Positions 46,535 through 54,431 are shown, numbered from the stretch's first letter. The stretch: DNA of 64,000 nt from Bacteroidia bacterium (GCA_030427585.1 JAUIBW010000012.1:62001-126000); one strand, 5' to 3'. Numbers and translations are program-made. Notes: generated by a model from the sequence alone, not told the origin.

Positions 46535-47455
46535 TTATAAAGTAATTTCCTGAATCAATTCTTCTGAACTCATTTCTTTAAAAATCACTTTTTCTTTCTC
46601 TGACATTTGCTCCTTATGAAGTAATCCATTTGACCTATCCCATAATTGTTTAGTTTCGGGAGTTAATTGATAGGCTTCATCTTTATCTTTTTTTAGCAAG
46701 CAGGTTAACCCATCGTTTTTACGTAATTCGAGTATTTGTTGATTTCGCAATAGATAAGATGATGATAAATTGGTTAGAGAAATCACTTCTCTTTCTTCAT
46801 TGTACAATAAAAATTCTTGATCCGAAGAAAGTTCTAGTATGGTTTCTTGTAGTGGTTCGATTTCAAAAACACGTACTTTAGTTTTTAATTCTTCTTGTGT
46901 ATTTTGATAACATTCAACGATTTTTACAGGAGTTTTCTCTGGCGAATGATTCATAATTACAGCTTTCTTTTTTTCTCCTTCTATAATCTTATCCAATGTT
47001 ATCTTTTCAACAAAAAAGAAATCATCGGCTGCGGTTTTAGAATGCTTTATTTCTCCAGAGCTGTGTACTTCTGAAACAAGCGTGTATTTCCCCAAAGACG
47101 CATCCTTAGGAATAGTGTATGTAAAATAATAATGTCTTCCGGATTGAATATTCTTGAGTATTTGTATTAATCGTTCTCTTTTACAAGCTCCGCTCAAATA
47201 ATCTGCTAATAATAGTAATGGAACATTTTTATTTAAATATTTAAGTGTTTGTTTTTCCTGTTTTGTTTCTTCGCTTATAGGATCTGGTAATCCTAAAACA
47301 TGTTCTTCAAAAAGCATCGTAACATTTCCGTTAGGATCTTTGACACCAATTCTAACCCACGGAAACACATGTACATTTTTTAAGGCAGAAATATTAAAAT
47401 TCCAGTGAATAGTCACAGTCTTACCAGGGATAGCTCTTTTTGGAAAAATACTCAT
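46535..47455 (-). CDS. Cytosolic protein with Ig-like N-domain and PqqD/RRE-like C-domain
   Basis: 306 residues, no signal peptide. N-terminal part looks like a beta-sandwich (GKTVTIHWNFNISALKNVHVFPWVRIG, YYFTYTIPKDASLGKYTLVSEVHSSG). The last 73 residues (about 234-306) follow the PqqD pattern: three short strands (QILELRKNDGLTCLLKKD), then EAYQLTPETKQLWDRSNG, comparable to the E-LN-TAA-IW-L-DG helix of PqqD, then SSEELIQEI. PqqD-type domains bind leader peptides of RiPP precursors. I recognise no maturation enzyme in the N-part. Placed 2 bp after the WH-motif protein and in the same operon as the peptide gene. Confidence 0.6.
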   Translation of the reverse strand: MSIFPKRAIPGKTVTIHWNFNISALKNVHVFPWVRIGVKDPNGNVTMLFEEHVLGLPDPISEETKQEKQTLKYLNKNVPLLLLADYLSGACKRERLIQILKNIQSGRHYYFTYTIPKDASLGKYTLVSEVHSSGEIKHSKTAADDFFFVEKITLDKIIEGEKKKAVIMNHSPEKTPVKIVECYQNTQEELKTKVRVFEIEPLQETILELSSDQEFLLYNEEREVISLTNLSSSYLLRNQQILELRKNDGLTCLLKKDKDEAYQLTPETKQLWDRSNGLLHKEQMSEKEKVIFKEMSSEELIQEITL

Positions 47456-47457
47456 GG

Positions 47458-47937
47458 CTATTTTCTTAATGCTTTAAGCTGTTCTTTACTATATTGGTTT
47501 GCATACTGCCTGAACCATTTTTCAACTGTTTTTTCACCTAAATAATCATAGGTCACAGATAGCAAAAACTCTAACTTTTTCAAATACTCTTGTTTTGCTT
47601 TTTCAGGATTTTCCATCATATTTCTCTTACGATCTTCTTTTTCTTTTTTTGAAGCGGGAACATGATGAAAATAAGTTGTGTTAAAGTATTCCTTACTAAA
47701 TTCGTGGTATTGAGGAGTAAAAAGAATCATATTATGCCACATTTCGTCGATAATTAAAAGATCGTCTGGTATAAAAACTCCCGGAATCTGACTTATGAAT
47801 AGAAATTTGAGGGTTTCATTAAAAATATCTTGTACTTCTTCGGTTTCTAAGTGGTACATATCATTAAATCTCGAAATGATGTCCTCGTTTCTAAACTGAA
47901 GAATATTTGCTAGCTGTGTTTTGTCTAATTTTTTCAT
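47458..47937 (-). CDS. Small WH-motif protein, glycine-rich-domain-protein-like
   Basis: 159 residues, no signal peptide. The central stretch DLLIIDEMWHNMILFTPQYHEF and the following YFHHVP (W67, H68, H91, H92) recall the D-xx-WH-x-H/L-x-T-x-Y motif of GRDP-type proteins, which could form a metal site; this is a weak match by eye. N-terminal helices (residues 1-50) and a helical tail surround it. First gene after the attenuator-like hairpin that follows the peptide gene. A candidate for a new kind of peptide-modifying enzyme or a carrier; not shown. Confidence 0.5.
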   Translation of the reverse strand: MKKLDKTQLANILQFRNEDIISRFNDMYHLETEEVQDIFNETLKFLFISQIPGVFIPDDLLIIDEMWHNMILFTPQYHEFSKEYFNTTYFHHVPASKKEKEDRKRNMMENPEKAKQEYLKKLEFLLSVTYDYLGEKTVEKWFRQYANQYSKEQLKALRK

Positions 47938-47958
47938 GTTCGAAATGTTTCCTTAAAA

Positions 47959-47986
47959 GCGGTAGTACGACAAATCGTACTACCGC
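47959..47986 (-). terminator. Attenuator-like hairpin between the peptide gene and the rest of the operon
   Basis: Perfect 12-bp GC-rich arms (GCGGTAGTACGA, 47959-47970, with 47975-47986) around a 4-nt loop, followed on the minus strand by TTTTAAGG. It lies 11 bp after the peptide stop and 22 bp before the next start. The U-run is short, so it should end only part of the transcripts. Confidence 0.75.
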
Positions 47987-47996
47987 AAAACAATGT

Positions 47997-48107
47997 CTAC
48001 AGTGTAGATGTGCAATGTCCACAGTTACTACAATGCGTACCTCCAACTGGATTTGCTGATTTTTCGGCCAGAATCTGAGAGATTAGTGCTTCTTTGTTAA
48101 TTTTCAT
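47997..48107 (-). CDS. Candidate RiPP precursor peptide with His-Cys tail
   Basis: 36 residues from the ATG at 48107: a Lys/Glu/Leu/Ile-rich leader (MKINKEALISQILAEK), a Gly22-Gly23 site after SANPV, and a core THCSNCGHCTSTL. The core has cysteines at 26, 29 and 32 and histidines at 25 and 31, giving a symmetric HC-xx-C-x-HC set of ligands. The frame is open to 48212, but the added residues run through the palindromes and promoter, so 48107 is the start. Strong operator/promoter before it and a hairpin after it mark it as a highly expressed first gene. No known maturase is nearby; the class is unknown to me. Confidence 0.65.
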   Translation of the reverse strand: MKINKEALISQILAEKSANPVGGTHCSNCGHCTSTL

Positions 48108-48165
48108 GATTACATAAATTAAGATTATACCTACTCTTTTTTCAAGGTTTTCGGCTCGCCCTTTG

Positions 48166-48218
48166 TTGCAACATTGTTGCAAGATAGAGAACCTCTTTTT
48201 TAGAAGCAACATTGTTGC
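48166..48218 (-). promoter_or_regulatory. Promoter bracketed by two identical palindromic operators
   Basis: Two copies of GCAACATTGTTGC (48168-48180 and 48206-48218), 38 bp apart in the same orientation; the first extends to a 17-bp palindrome (48166-48182). On the minus strand TTG (48209-48207), a 20-nt spacer and TATCTTG (48186-48180, one base short of TAnnTTTG) form a promoter. One palindrome covers the -33 box and the other touches the -7 box and start site. The 7-1-7 inverted symmetry is of the kind used by Fur-family regulators. Confidence 0.7.
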
Positions 48219-48628
48219 ATTTAAAGAAATGTTAAAAAAATGATCCCAAGTGTTAATGGCTTAGCATATTCTATGTTGCGATTACGATAAATTTTAATAC
48301 CCCATAAATTGAATTATCAAAACTCTGTATTATTTTAAACCTATACTTTTTGAGTAACAGAGAGAATTAATCTTATGTATAAGATTATAATATAGTAATT
48401 GATATCTATAGATAAAGTTTTAGCGGTATAGACAGATTATGATTTAAATTTTCTAAAACTTTATTATAATTTGCTCTAAAGTTATGCGTTAATTACAATT
48501 AATCAATTTTTAATGGTTTGCATAATTTTCTAAAACGTAACTTATAAAAACAACAATCAATAAAAATCATAAAATATTTATTATCAAATAATTAAATCCA
48601 AAAACTCTTAAAAACCGATATTCACAAT
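48219..48628. other. AT-rich intergenic region with a 12-bp inverted repeat
   Basis: Divergent spacer between the peptide operon and the HAD gene. ATAAAGTTTTAG at 48412-48423 is perfectly inverted at 48453-48464 (29 nt apart). No gene seen. Confidence 0.45.
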
Positions 48629-49306
48629 ATGCAGATTAAAAAAAAATACAAAGGGATAATTTTTGATTTAGACGGAACCCTTTTAAACACATTAGGAACC
48701 TATAGTCATATCATGAATGAACTTTTGAAAAAAAACAACTTTCCTGTTCATACCATGAAAAACTATCGTGATTTTATTGGAAACGGAGCAAAAAATTTCA
48801 TAACATTATCAATCCCTTTTGAACATCGAAATGAAGATTTAATAGAACATTTACTTCATGAATTTCATTTGCAATATAAAGATATATACACCCAACATTC
48901 TGAAATATATGTTGGCATAATAGATGTATTAATAGATATACAATCTACTGGAACAATACTTGCCCTATTATCAAACAAATTGCATGATTTAACGCTTAAA
49001 TGTGCAAGTCATTTTTTCCCAAATATCAAGTTCAGTCATATTATAGGTCAGTCTGATAAGTACAAAAAACCAGATCCCAGTGGGATTTTAGAGCTATCGA
49101 AATTATTAAAAATCCCTCTGGATCAATTGGTATTTGTTGGTGACACCGATGTTGATGTAATCACAGCGCAAAATGCAGGCATTGATAGTATTGCAGTAAC
49201 ATGGGGATTTAGAGATGAAAAAAGCCTAATATCCTTATCCCCTAATTATATGATAAGAAGCCCTAAAGAACTTATGGAATTTTTACCATTTTCTAAACAA
49301 GTTTAA
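48629..49306 (+). CDS. HAD-superfamily phosphatase, phosphoglycolate-phosphatase-like
   Basis: 225 residues with the HAD motifs: FDLDGTLLNT (nucleophile D13 and D15), LLSNK (motif II Ser), KKPDPS (motif III Lys) and VGDTDVDVITAQNAG (motif IV). A cap domain occupies about residues 20-85. Subfamily members include phosphoglycolate and other small phosphate-ester phosphatases. Divergent from the peptide operon and convergent with the isonitrile cluster. Confidence 0.85.
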   Translation: MQIKKKYKGIIFDLDGTLLNTLGTYSHIMNELLKKNNFPVHTMKNYRDFIGNGAKNFITLSIPFEHRNEDLIEHLLHEFHLQYKDIYTQHSEIYVGIIDVLIDIQSTGTILALLSNKLHDLTLKCASHFFPNIKFSHIIGQSDKYKKPDPSGILELSKLLKIPLDQLVFVGDTDVDVITAQNAGIDSIAVTWGFRDEKSLISLSPNYMIRSPKELMEFLPFSKQV

Positions 49307-49451
49307 ACTGTTTATATCATCATCAGATAAAGATTACATGTTTTTTAGAGCATCAAAACGCCTGTAGAAATCTAACTTTATTAGTTTTAAAACACTTCTA
49401 CTGTTACTTGCAAGCCTTCTTAAAAAATAACTTTATATAAAATAGTATTAG

Positions 49452-49652
49452 CTATTTTTTAAGTTCTCTCTTCATTTCGGTTACCGTCTTTCCGCCAACA
49501 GCGATATCATCATCTGGAATTTCTTTTATTGAAACAAGAAATAAATCTTTCGGAATTCCTGTAATATCCACTGATATTTCTGTTAACTGTTTAATCAGTT
49601 TCTGCTTAATTTCTTTTTCGAGTTTACCCGATTCAAATGATATGTAAGGCAT
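49452..49652 (-). CDS. 4-oxalocrotonate tautomerase family protein
   Basis: 66 residues starting Met-Pro, so the processed protein has the catalytic Pro1, followed by YISFESGKL and a helical region with LIKQLTEISVDITGIPKDLFLVSIKEI. Family members tautomerise enols and keto acids. Last gene of the isonitrile region, 99 bp after the SnoaL-like gene; a role in that pathway is possible but unproven. Confidence 0.85.
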   Translation of the reverse strand: MPYISFESGKLEKEIKQKLIKQLTEISVDITGIPKDLFLVSIKEIPDDDIAVGGKTVTEMKRELKK

Positions 49653-49751
49653 ATTGTTTATGTTTTTATTTTGAAAAAATACTGCTTTATTGTTTTTTAA
49701 TTTTTATTTGTTTTTAACTGGCATTAAAAGCCAAACCTTTGATATTTTCAC

Positions 49752-50552
49752 TTATACGCTTATAGGTGGTGCTATCTTAAAGTTAAACATAGTATTGTTA
49801 TTAGCCAGGTTTTGGGTTGGAATATCTTGGTAAATACTCCAATGTGCCACAATCTTTTCTTCTTCTAATCTAAAGAGATCATATAATGCAGATTTTTTTC
49901 CGGCCAGAATTCCTTCACTAATGGATAGTACAAAATTTCCTTCTCCAAAAACGGCATGTTGTTTTTTATAACGAGGAAAAAATGATTCATCCCGAATTGC
50001 CTGAATAAGGTTCTGAACTCCATCAGCTAGTGCCACATTATGTTGATGAAAATTAGTTTGAAAAAAATTAGGTATGATCCCTACTATTGTTTCTACATTT
50101 TCGCCTGTTAGTGTATTAAATAGCTCGGCGATTATAGATTTATTACTTTCTGTTTTCTTTAGGTCTTTTATTTCGGTCTCACCGTCAAATAAAGATCTAC
50201 CAGATAGGTTGAGGTGGGCCATTCCTGTCATAACATTCCAGTGTTCGGCAATTAAGCCATCGTAATCAAAACGAATGATATGAAAAGCTACGGCTTCATT
50301 AAAACCAAAAGGGGTAGCATTTATCCATTTGTGATGCATAATTATATGCTGGTCATCTTCTAACATGCGGATATTTTCGATTTTACTACTACACTCCTGT
50401 AATTTAGGTATCATAGCAATAAAAGCCGCTCTTCCCGACGGAACCCTAGGATTATGTTGGATATAGTTTTCATGAACCATTTTCTCTATTATTGATTCAT
50501 TGTACTGGCTAACCGCAGTATAATATGCTATAGCCTTTTCTTTATTATTCAT
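49752..50552 (-). CDS. Two-domain SnoaL/NTF2-like protein
   Basis: 266 residues made of two related halves: NYIQHNPRVPSGRAAFIAMI and later NFHQHNVALADGVQNLIQAI, each with the QHN element of SnoaL-like NTF2 folds and a strand pattern ending in EHW or AHW (LIAEHWNVM, IVAHWSIYQD). SnoaL-like proteins are polyketide cyclases, isomerases or small-molecule binders. Separated from the FAD gene by 162 bp that include a hairpin, so it may be a separate unit. Confidence 0.75.
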   Translation of the reverse strand: MNNKEKAIAYYTAVSQYNESIIEKMVHENYIQHNPRVPSGRAAFIAMIPKLQECSSKIENIRMLEDDQHIIMHHKWINATPFGFNEAVAFHIIRFDYDGLIAEHWNVMTGMAHLNLSGRSLFDGETEIKDLKKTESNKSIIAELFNTLTGENVETIVGIIPNFFQTNFHQHNVALADGVQNLIQAIRDESFFPRYKKQHAVFGEGNFVLSISEGILAGKKSALYDLFRLEEEKIVAHWSIYQDIPTQNLANNNTMFNFKIAPPISV

Positions 50553-50660
50553 ATGTTTTTCTTCATAAGTTGGTTTACATTTATGTATGTAAGTAAGTTA
50601 AAATATTATAACGATAGGGTATTAGCTCGTTGTACATTTTAGATTTTTTAATTCGAAATA

Positions 50661-50704
50661 TGTCAATTCGAGAGGCTATTCTTGCAACACCTCCCGAATT
50701 GACA
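50661..50704 (-). terminator. Hairpin after the FAD monooxygenase gene
   Basis: Arms TGTCAATTCG plus GAGG (50661-50675) and CCTC plus CGAATTGACA (50690-50704) with one mismatch and a 14-nt loop, 10 bp beyond the stop. No strong U-run follows on the minus strand (a short T-run lies on the other side), so termination may be partial. Confidence 0.6.
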
Positions 50705-50714
50705 CTCTTTTTAG

Positions 50715-52190
50715 TTACACTGTTAATGAAACACTATTCTTTGAGTACGTACAAACAAGGTTTTTAATTAAGAAATCTGTTTGATCTAGTGAACCGACAG
50801 ATTCGATATAAGAATCTGGTCTAACCAAAATAGTCTGATCCTTATAGTATTTACTTTCTGTCCAAAACCCATGTTGCGAATCTTTGGAATTAATTTGTAT
50901 TACTTTCACAAAATCTGGTAATTCTACATCTATTTTTTGATTGCCAAAATAAAGAAGTGTAAACCTGGTATAATCAAGAAGGGAGTATAATTGACATTTC
51001 TCTTCTCCCCGAATCACTTCGATATCATATACTCTTGTACCAGCCATTCCGTTCTCACTGTAACGAATGCCCATGCCTGTAATATTTCCGGCCCTCTTTT
51101 CTACAATCTTAACATAATCTTTTGCATGCGTACCGGTGCTCGAATATTTTGTAGAACGAACAAGTTCTCCAGAACTTTGAATTACACTAAGAGCAACTGG
51201 TTTTCTCTCGGCTTCATATGAATTGAGCAGACTTTGATCAGCACCGTGGTTTTTTATCATATTCAATTTCCAAATTAAGTTAAATGAATCTGCCAGGCCT
51301 GTATTTAAACCTTGTCCTCCATTCACTGAGTGAATATGACAAGCATCTCCGGCCAGAATTATACGGTCTTGAATGATGTAATTTTCAGCAACAGATTCTT
51401 TTACAGAAAACTGAGAAAACCAAACCAGCTCTTTTATCTTAACTGTATGTGGTGCCATGGCGAAGTTAATTTTTTCCATAGTATCTTCTATGGTAAAATC
51501 TTTGCGATCCATTCTAATATAAAACCTATCAATGTTCCCTTCTCTGGGAATCCACGCAACATCTGATGTTTCTGATTGAAAAACAATGATTTCGGGAACT
51601 TTTGTAAAATCAGTTTCGAATACTGCATCAATTACTGCCCATACAATTTGAGGGCGTGTAATCTCGAAAGGTATATTAAAGTAGTTACGAACAAAAGAAT
51701 GAGAGCCATCTGCCCCTATCAGATAATCTGATTTTACTACATCACCATTAGAAAGAGTACTGATACACCCTTGATCTGTAACTTGAATATCTTCTAATGT
51801 AGTTTGTCTTACTACAGGAGCATTAATTAGTGTAAGTTTTTTATCTAAGAGTTTTTCTATAAATGCTTGCCCCAACATCAAAAAATGTTTATGAAAACAA
51901 CCTTCGAGTTCATCCCACCAATACGATTGTCGAGATACGAACTTTCCTTTTTCCCATATTGAACTTGTATTACAGGGCAAGCCCAGAGGATAGAGTTCTT
52001 TGAATAAGTCAGCAACTTCAAGTAGTTGTAATGTTCTTGCATTAAGAGCATCTGCTCTTCCTACTTCTAGTGGCCCTTCAGATTTATCTATAATTATAGT
52101 TTTTAACCCCGAAAGCTCTGCTAGATATGCACAAGCTAGTCCAACCGGTCCAGCTCCTACAATAAAAATATCTGTTTCTTTTGTTATCAT
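50715..52190 (-). CDS. FAD-dependent aromatic-type monooxygenase (PF01494-like)
   Basis: 491 residues. FAD fold with IVGAGPVGLACAYLAELSG at the N-terminus, the ADALNARTLQLLEV segment, and ILAGDACHIHSVNGGQGLNTGLADSFNL with the GD motif. Resembles phenol/2,4-dichlorophenol hydroxylase-type enzymes and has the extra C-terminal thioredoxin-like part. Overlaps the oxygenase gene by 4 bp, so it is made together with the isonitrile enzymes. It probably hydroxylates the aromatic isonitrile product or intermediate. Confidence 0.85.
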   Translation of the reverse strand: MITKETDIFIVGAGPVGLACAYLAELSGLKTIIIDKSEGPLEVGRADALNARTLQLLEVADLFKELYPLGLPCNTSSIWEKGKFVSRQSYWWDELEGCFHKHFLMLGQAFIEKLLDKKLTLINAPVVRQTTLEDIQVTDQGCISTLSNGDVVKSDYLIGADGSHSFVRNYFNIPFEITRPQIVWAVIDAVFETDFTKVPEIIVFQSETSDVAWIPREGNIDRFYIRMDRKDFTIEDTMEKINFAMAPHTVKIKELVWFSQFSVKESVAENYIIQDRIILAGDACHIHSVNGGQGLNTGLADSFNLIWKLNMIKNHGADQSLLNSYEAERKPVALSVIQSSGELVRSTKYSSTGTHAKDYVKIVEKRAGNITGMGIRYSENGMAGTRVYDIEVIRGEEKCQLYSLLDYTRFTLLYFGNQKIDVELPDFVKVIQINSKDSQHGFWTESKYYKDQTILVRPDSYIESVGSLDQTDFLIKNLVCTYSKNSVSLTV

Positions 52191-53020
52191 TTTGTATATA
52201 TAAGATGTGGGTTATCTGGTGTTTTTCCTAGTAGTTGTACTCTTCTAAGGTGCCTGGGAGCGCCTTTGGTAAAAGGTTCGCGACCATGTAATAAAGTGCT
52301 ATTATCAGAAAATACAACATCTCCGGTTTCCCATCGATGTGTATAGAGATATTCTGGAGCATAGAGCGTTTTATTAAGGTTTTGAAGAAAATCTCCGACT
52401 TCCTGTTCTGGAATCCCCTCGACTTTAAAGCCAGGATGATTAACAAACGATTCATCACTATGATTTGGAGGTTCGCAATAGCGAATTACAGAGTACTCTT
52501 TCTCCTGGTGTTTATTAAGGAGGGGAGCAATCGTTTTACTATCATAAAACTCCATTTTTCGCGAATACACACAACTTACTTTACTCCAAGATTCTTTAGT
52601 GTTTTCTGAGACTTCTTCTAAAATCATTTTTGTATTAGTAAAAGTTGTTCCTCCGCCATTATCAATTCCGGGTGAACTTACACAATGAAACACTTGTGTC
52701 TCGGGAACTTGTTTACGATACATACCATCCCAATGAAGAGGGATATACGTATTGTCAAAAATATGGTCTTCGGGATTATCCTGAACAACAAGTTCTAGAA
52801 CTTTTCCAAAAGGCCACAAACAAATTTCTCCAAATTTTTCGCAATAGTCAGAGAAATCTTCGGCATTGTCAAAGCTTCGAAATCCTCTCAAAGCAATTAG
52901 ATGTTCACTTGATAGAACAGCTTTCAATTCATCTATATCTAAATCCCGAATATCTTCTTTTCCGTTAATGGGTTCGATTAATACCCCAAATGGATTTAAT
53001 TTTGTGGTTCTAAAATTCAT
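52187..53020 (-). CDS. isnB: Fe(II)/2-oxoglutarate oxygenase, PvcB/IsnB-like
   Basis: 277 residues of TauD-type fold. Iron ligands H96 and D98 in PLHWDGMY and H245 in STLLHGREPF, with R257/R260 near HLRRVQLL for the 2-oxoglutarate. PvcB and IsnB-like enzymes convert the isonitrile of tyrosine to a vinyl isonitrile or related product. 30 bp after isocyanide synthase and overlapping the FAD enzyme gene. Confidence 0.87.
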   Translation of the reverse strand: MNFRTTKLNPFGVLIEPINGKEDIRDLDIDELKAVLSSEHLIALRGFRSFDNAEDFSDYCEKFGEICLWPFGKVLELVVQDNPEDHIFDNTYIPLHWDGMYRKQVPETQVFHCVSSPGIDNGGGTTFTNTKMILEEVSENTKESWSKVSCVYSRKMEFYDSKTIAPLLNKHQEKEYSVIRYCEPPNHSDESFVNHPGFKVEGIPEQEVGDFLQNLNKTLYAPEYLYTHRWETGDVVFSDNSTLLHGREPFTKGAPRHLRRVQLLGKTPDNPHLIYTK

Positions 53021-53050
53021 ATTTTACTCTTTTAACTTTGTTATTCTAAA

Positions 53051-54085
53051 CTAGCATTCTACACCCTGATTTTGAGGCATCAATTCGTAGTGACTTGAGT
53101 GTCCGTTTTCGTCCTGAACTAATTTTGCATTTAACTTTTTTACTTCCCGGTGCTTCATAAGTACAAATTCGTTACCCGTATGTACAGCGACTGCATGCCA
53201 GGGCGTCATCCATGTTTCTCTTCCCAGAAGTTGAATTCCAATTTTCTTAGAGCCGCAGATCTGTGGGTGTATCGATAGACGTATTGCTTCGGGAAATTTT
53301 TCTGCAATCAAATCGGTCCAGGCATTACTTCTTATAATTGCTTGATACGCTTTTACTTTACATTCTTTTTGAATTGAGCTTTTAGATCTTGTTTGCCCAG
53401 GAAACATTAAATCTTCAACAAGAAAGCGTGTAAGTCCGAGGTACATACGATTAGCTTCTTTTTCTTCTGCATTGCTCGATCCCACTCCCCCTTTTTTCAC
53501 TTTATCTTTTAAGCTATCCAGATCTTGTCCATATTTTTTAACAAGCTCATAACGGGCTTGATCAAAATCACTATTAATATCTATATCATCGAGATTAAAA
53601 GTAGAAAGTGCTGTGAGGTTTAACTCTTCGATAAGGCGATCAATTTCAATTTGATAAGAAGTTACATTCTTTTCAGAAATCCCTACAATATCGCTAAAAA
53701 CTCTACCATCTGAACATATAATTAACTCTGCTCCCGGTTCGTAAATATTTTGAATTTGTTGGCAAAGGTCGTTTAAAAATGTAAGAGCCTGTTTTTCTGC
53801 CATGTCTGGAAGATACCCTAAAACTTTTGCCGGATTAGGAGATTTACCAGGAAATGCAGGTAAGACAAATCTAATTTTCTTTTTTTGCTTAATGGCTACA
53901 GAAACTTTATCCAGATGTGGTTTGTGACAACTTAAGCAAGCGGGGGAATCACAACTATCTTCAGACACCATCATTCGCCGAAATTGCATGACTTTGGTTA
54001 AAATATTTCTAGCTTGACTTGTTACCTGGTCAGAGTAACTAGGTGATGTGTACGATTTACTTAGTTCGTTATCTGAAATTTTCAT
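53051..54085 (-). CDS. isnA: Isocyanide synthase, PvcA/IsnA (DIT1) family
   Basis: 344 residues. Family motifs are intact: LPAFPGKSPNPAKVLGYLPDMAE (about 75-97), ICSDGRVFSDIVGI (about 123-136), then RTRSKSS-type basic region and RLSIHPQ near the C-terminus. IsnA/PvcA uses the amino group of an aromatic amino acid (usually tyrosine) and ribulose-5-phosphate to form an isonitrile. First gene of the operon; a CxxCHKPH motif near residues 50-57 is an extra feature. Confidence 0.9.
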   Translation of the reverse strand: MKISDNELSKSYTSPSYSDQVTSQARNILTKVMQFRRMMVSEDSCDSPACLSCHKPHLDKVSVAIKQKKKIRFVLPAFPGKSPNPAKVLGYLPDMAEKQALTFLNDLCQQIQNIYEPGAELIICSDGRVFSDIVGISEKNVTSYQIEIDRLIEELNLTALSTFNLDDIDINSDFDQARYELVKKYGQDLDSLKDKVKKGGVGSSNAEEKEANRMYLGLTRFLVEDLMFPGQTRSKSSIQKECKVKAYQAIIRSNAWTDLIAEKFPEAIRLSIHPQICGSKKIGIQLLGRETWMTPWHAVAVHTGNEFVLMKHREVKKLNAKLVQDENGHSSHYELMPQNQGVEC

Positions 54086-54390
54086 AATTAAGGTGTTAAG
54101 AGTTAATTTTCTATTTTAAGTGTCGATTTTTCTCATCTTAAATTATTTTAATTCATAATCATCATGGTATATATAAAACTCTACATAGAAAGGATATTAC
54201 TATTCTACATAGGTATGGTTTATGCATATGCCTCCTTCTACATTTTAACGATAGCTGCTAATACTTCTTAAATCTCTTTTTACAATAACAAAGACTTATC
54301 CTATACATAGAGTTTTGGTTTCGCTATTTTCAAGAATATTTACTATTTCCTGGTATTATATTGTCAATTCATGCCAATACATACGTCCTT

Positions 54391-54431
54391 ACCTTAAGTA
54401 CTATCTAAACACCGTTGGATAGTACTAAGGT
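54391..54431. promoter_or_regulatory. Hairpin in the isonitrile leader
   Basis: Arms ACCTTAAGTACTATC (54391-54405, one bulged A) and GATAGTACTAAGGT (54418-54431) around a 12-nt loop, then a T-rich stretch on the plus strand. Could be an RNA leader element or a terminator of an unseen transcript. Confidence 0.55.

Noticed and set aside
48108..48212. N-terminal extension of the 36-residue peptide to 71 residues
   Set aside because: It would run through both palindromes and the promoter; the shorter start gives a typical leader.
50661..50704. Mobile-element terminal inverted repeat
   Set aside because: No transposase, no target duplication; a hairpin after the FAD monooxygenase gene explains it.
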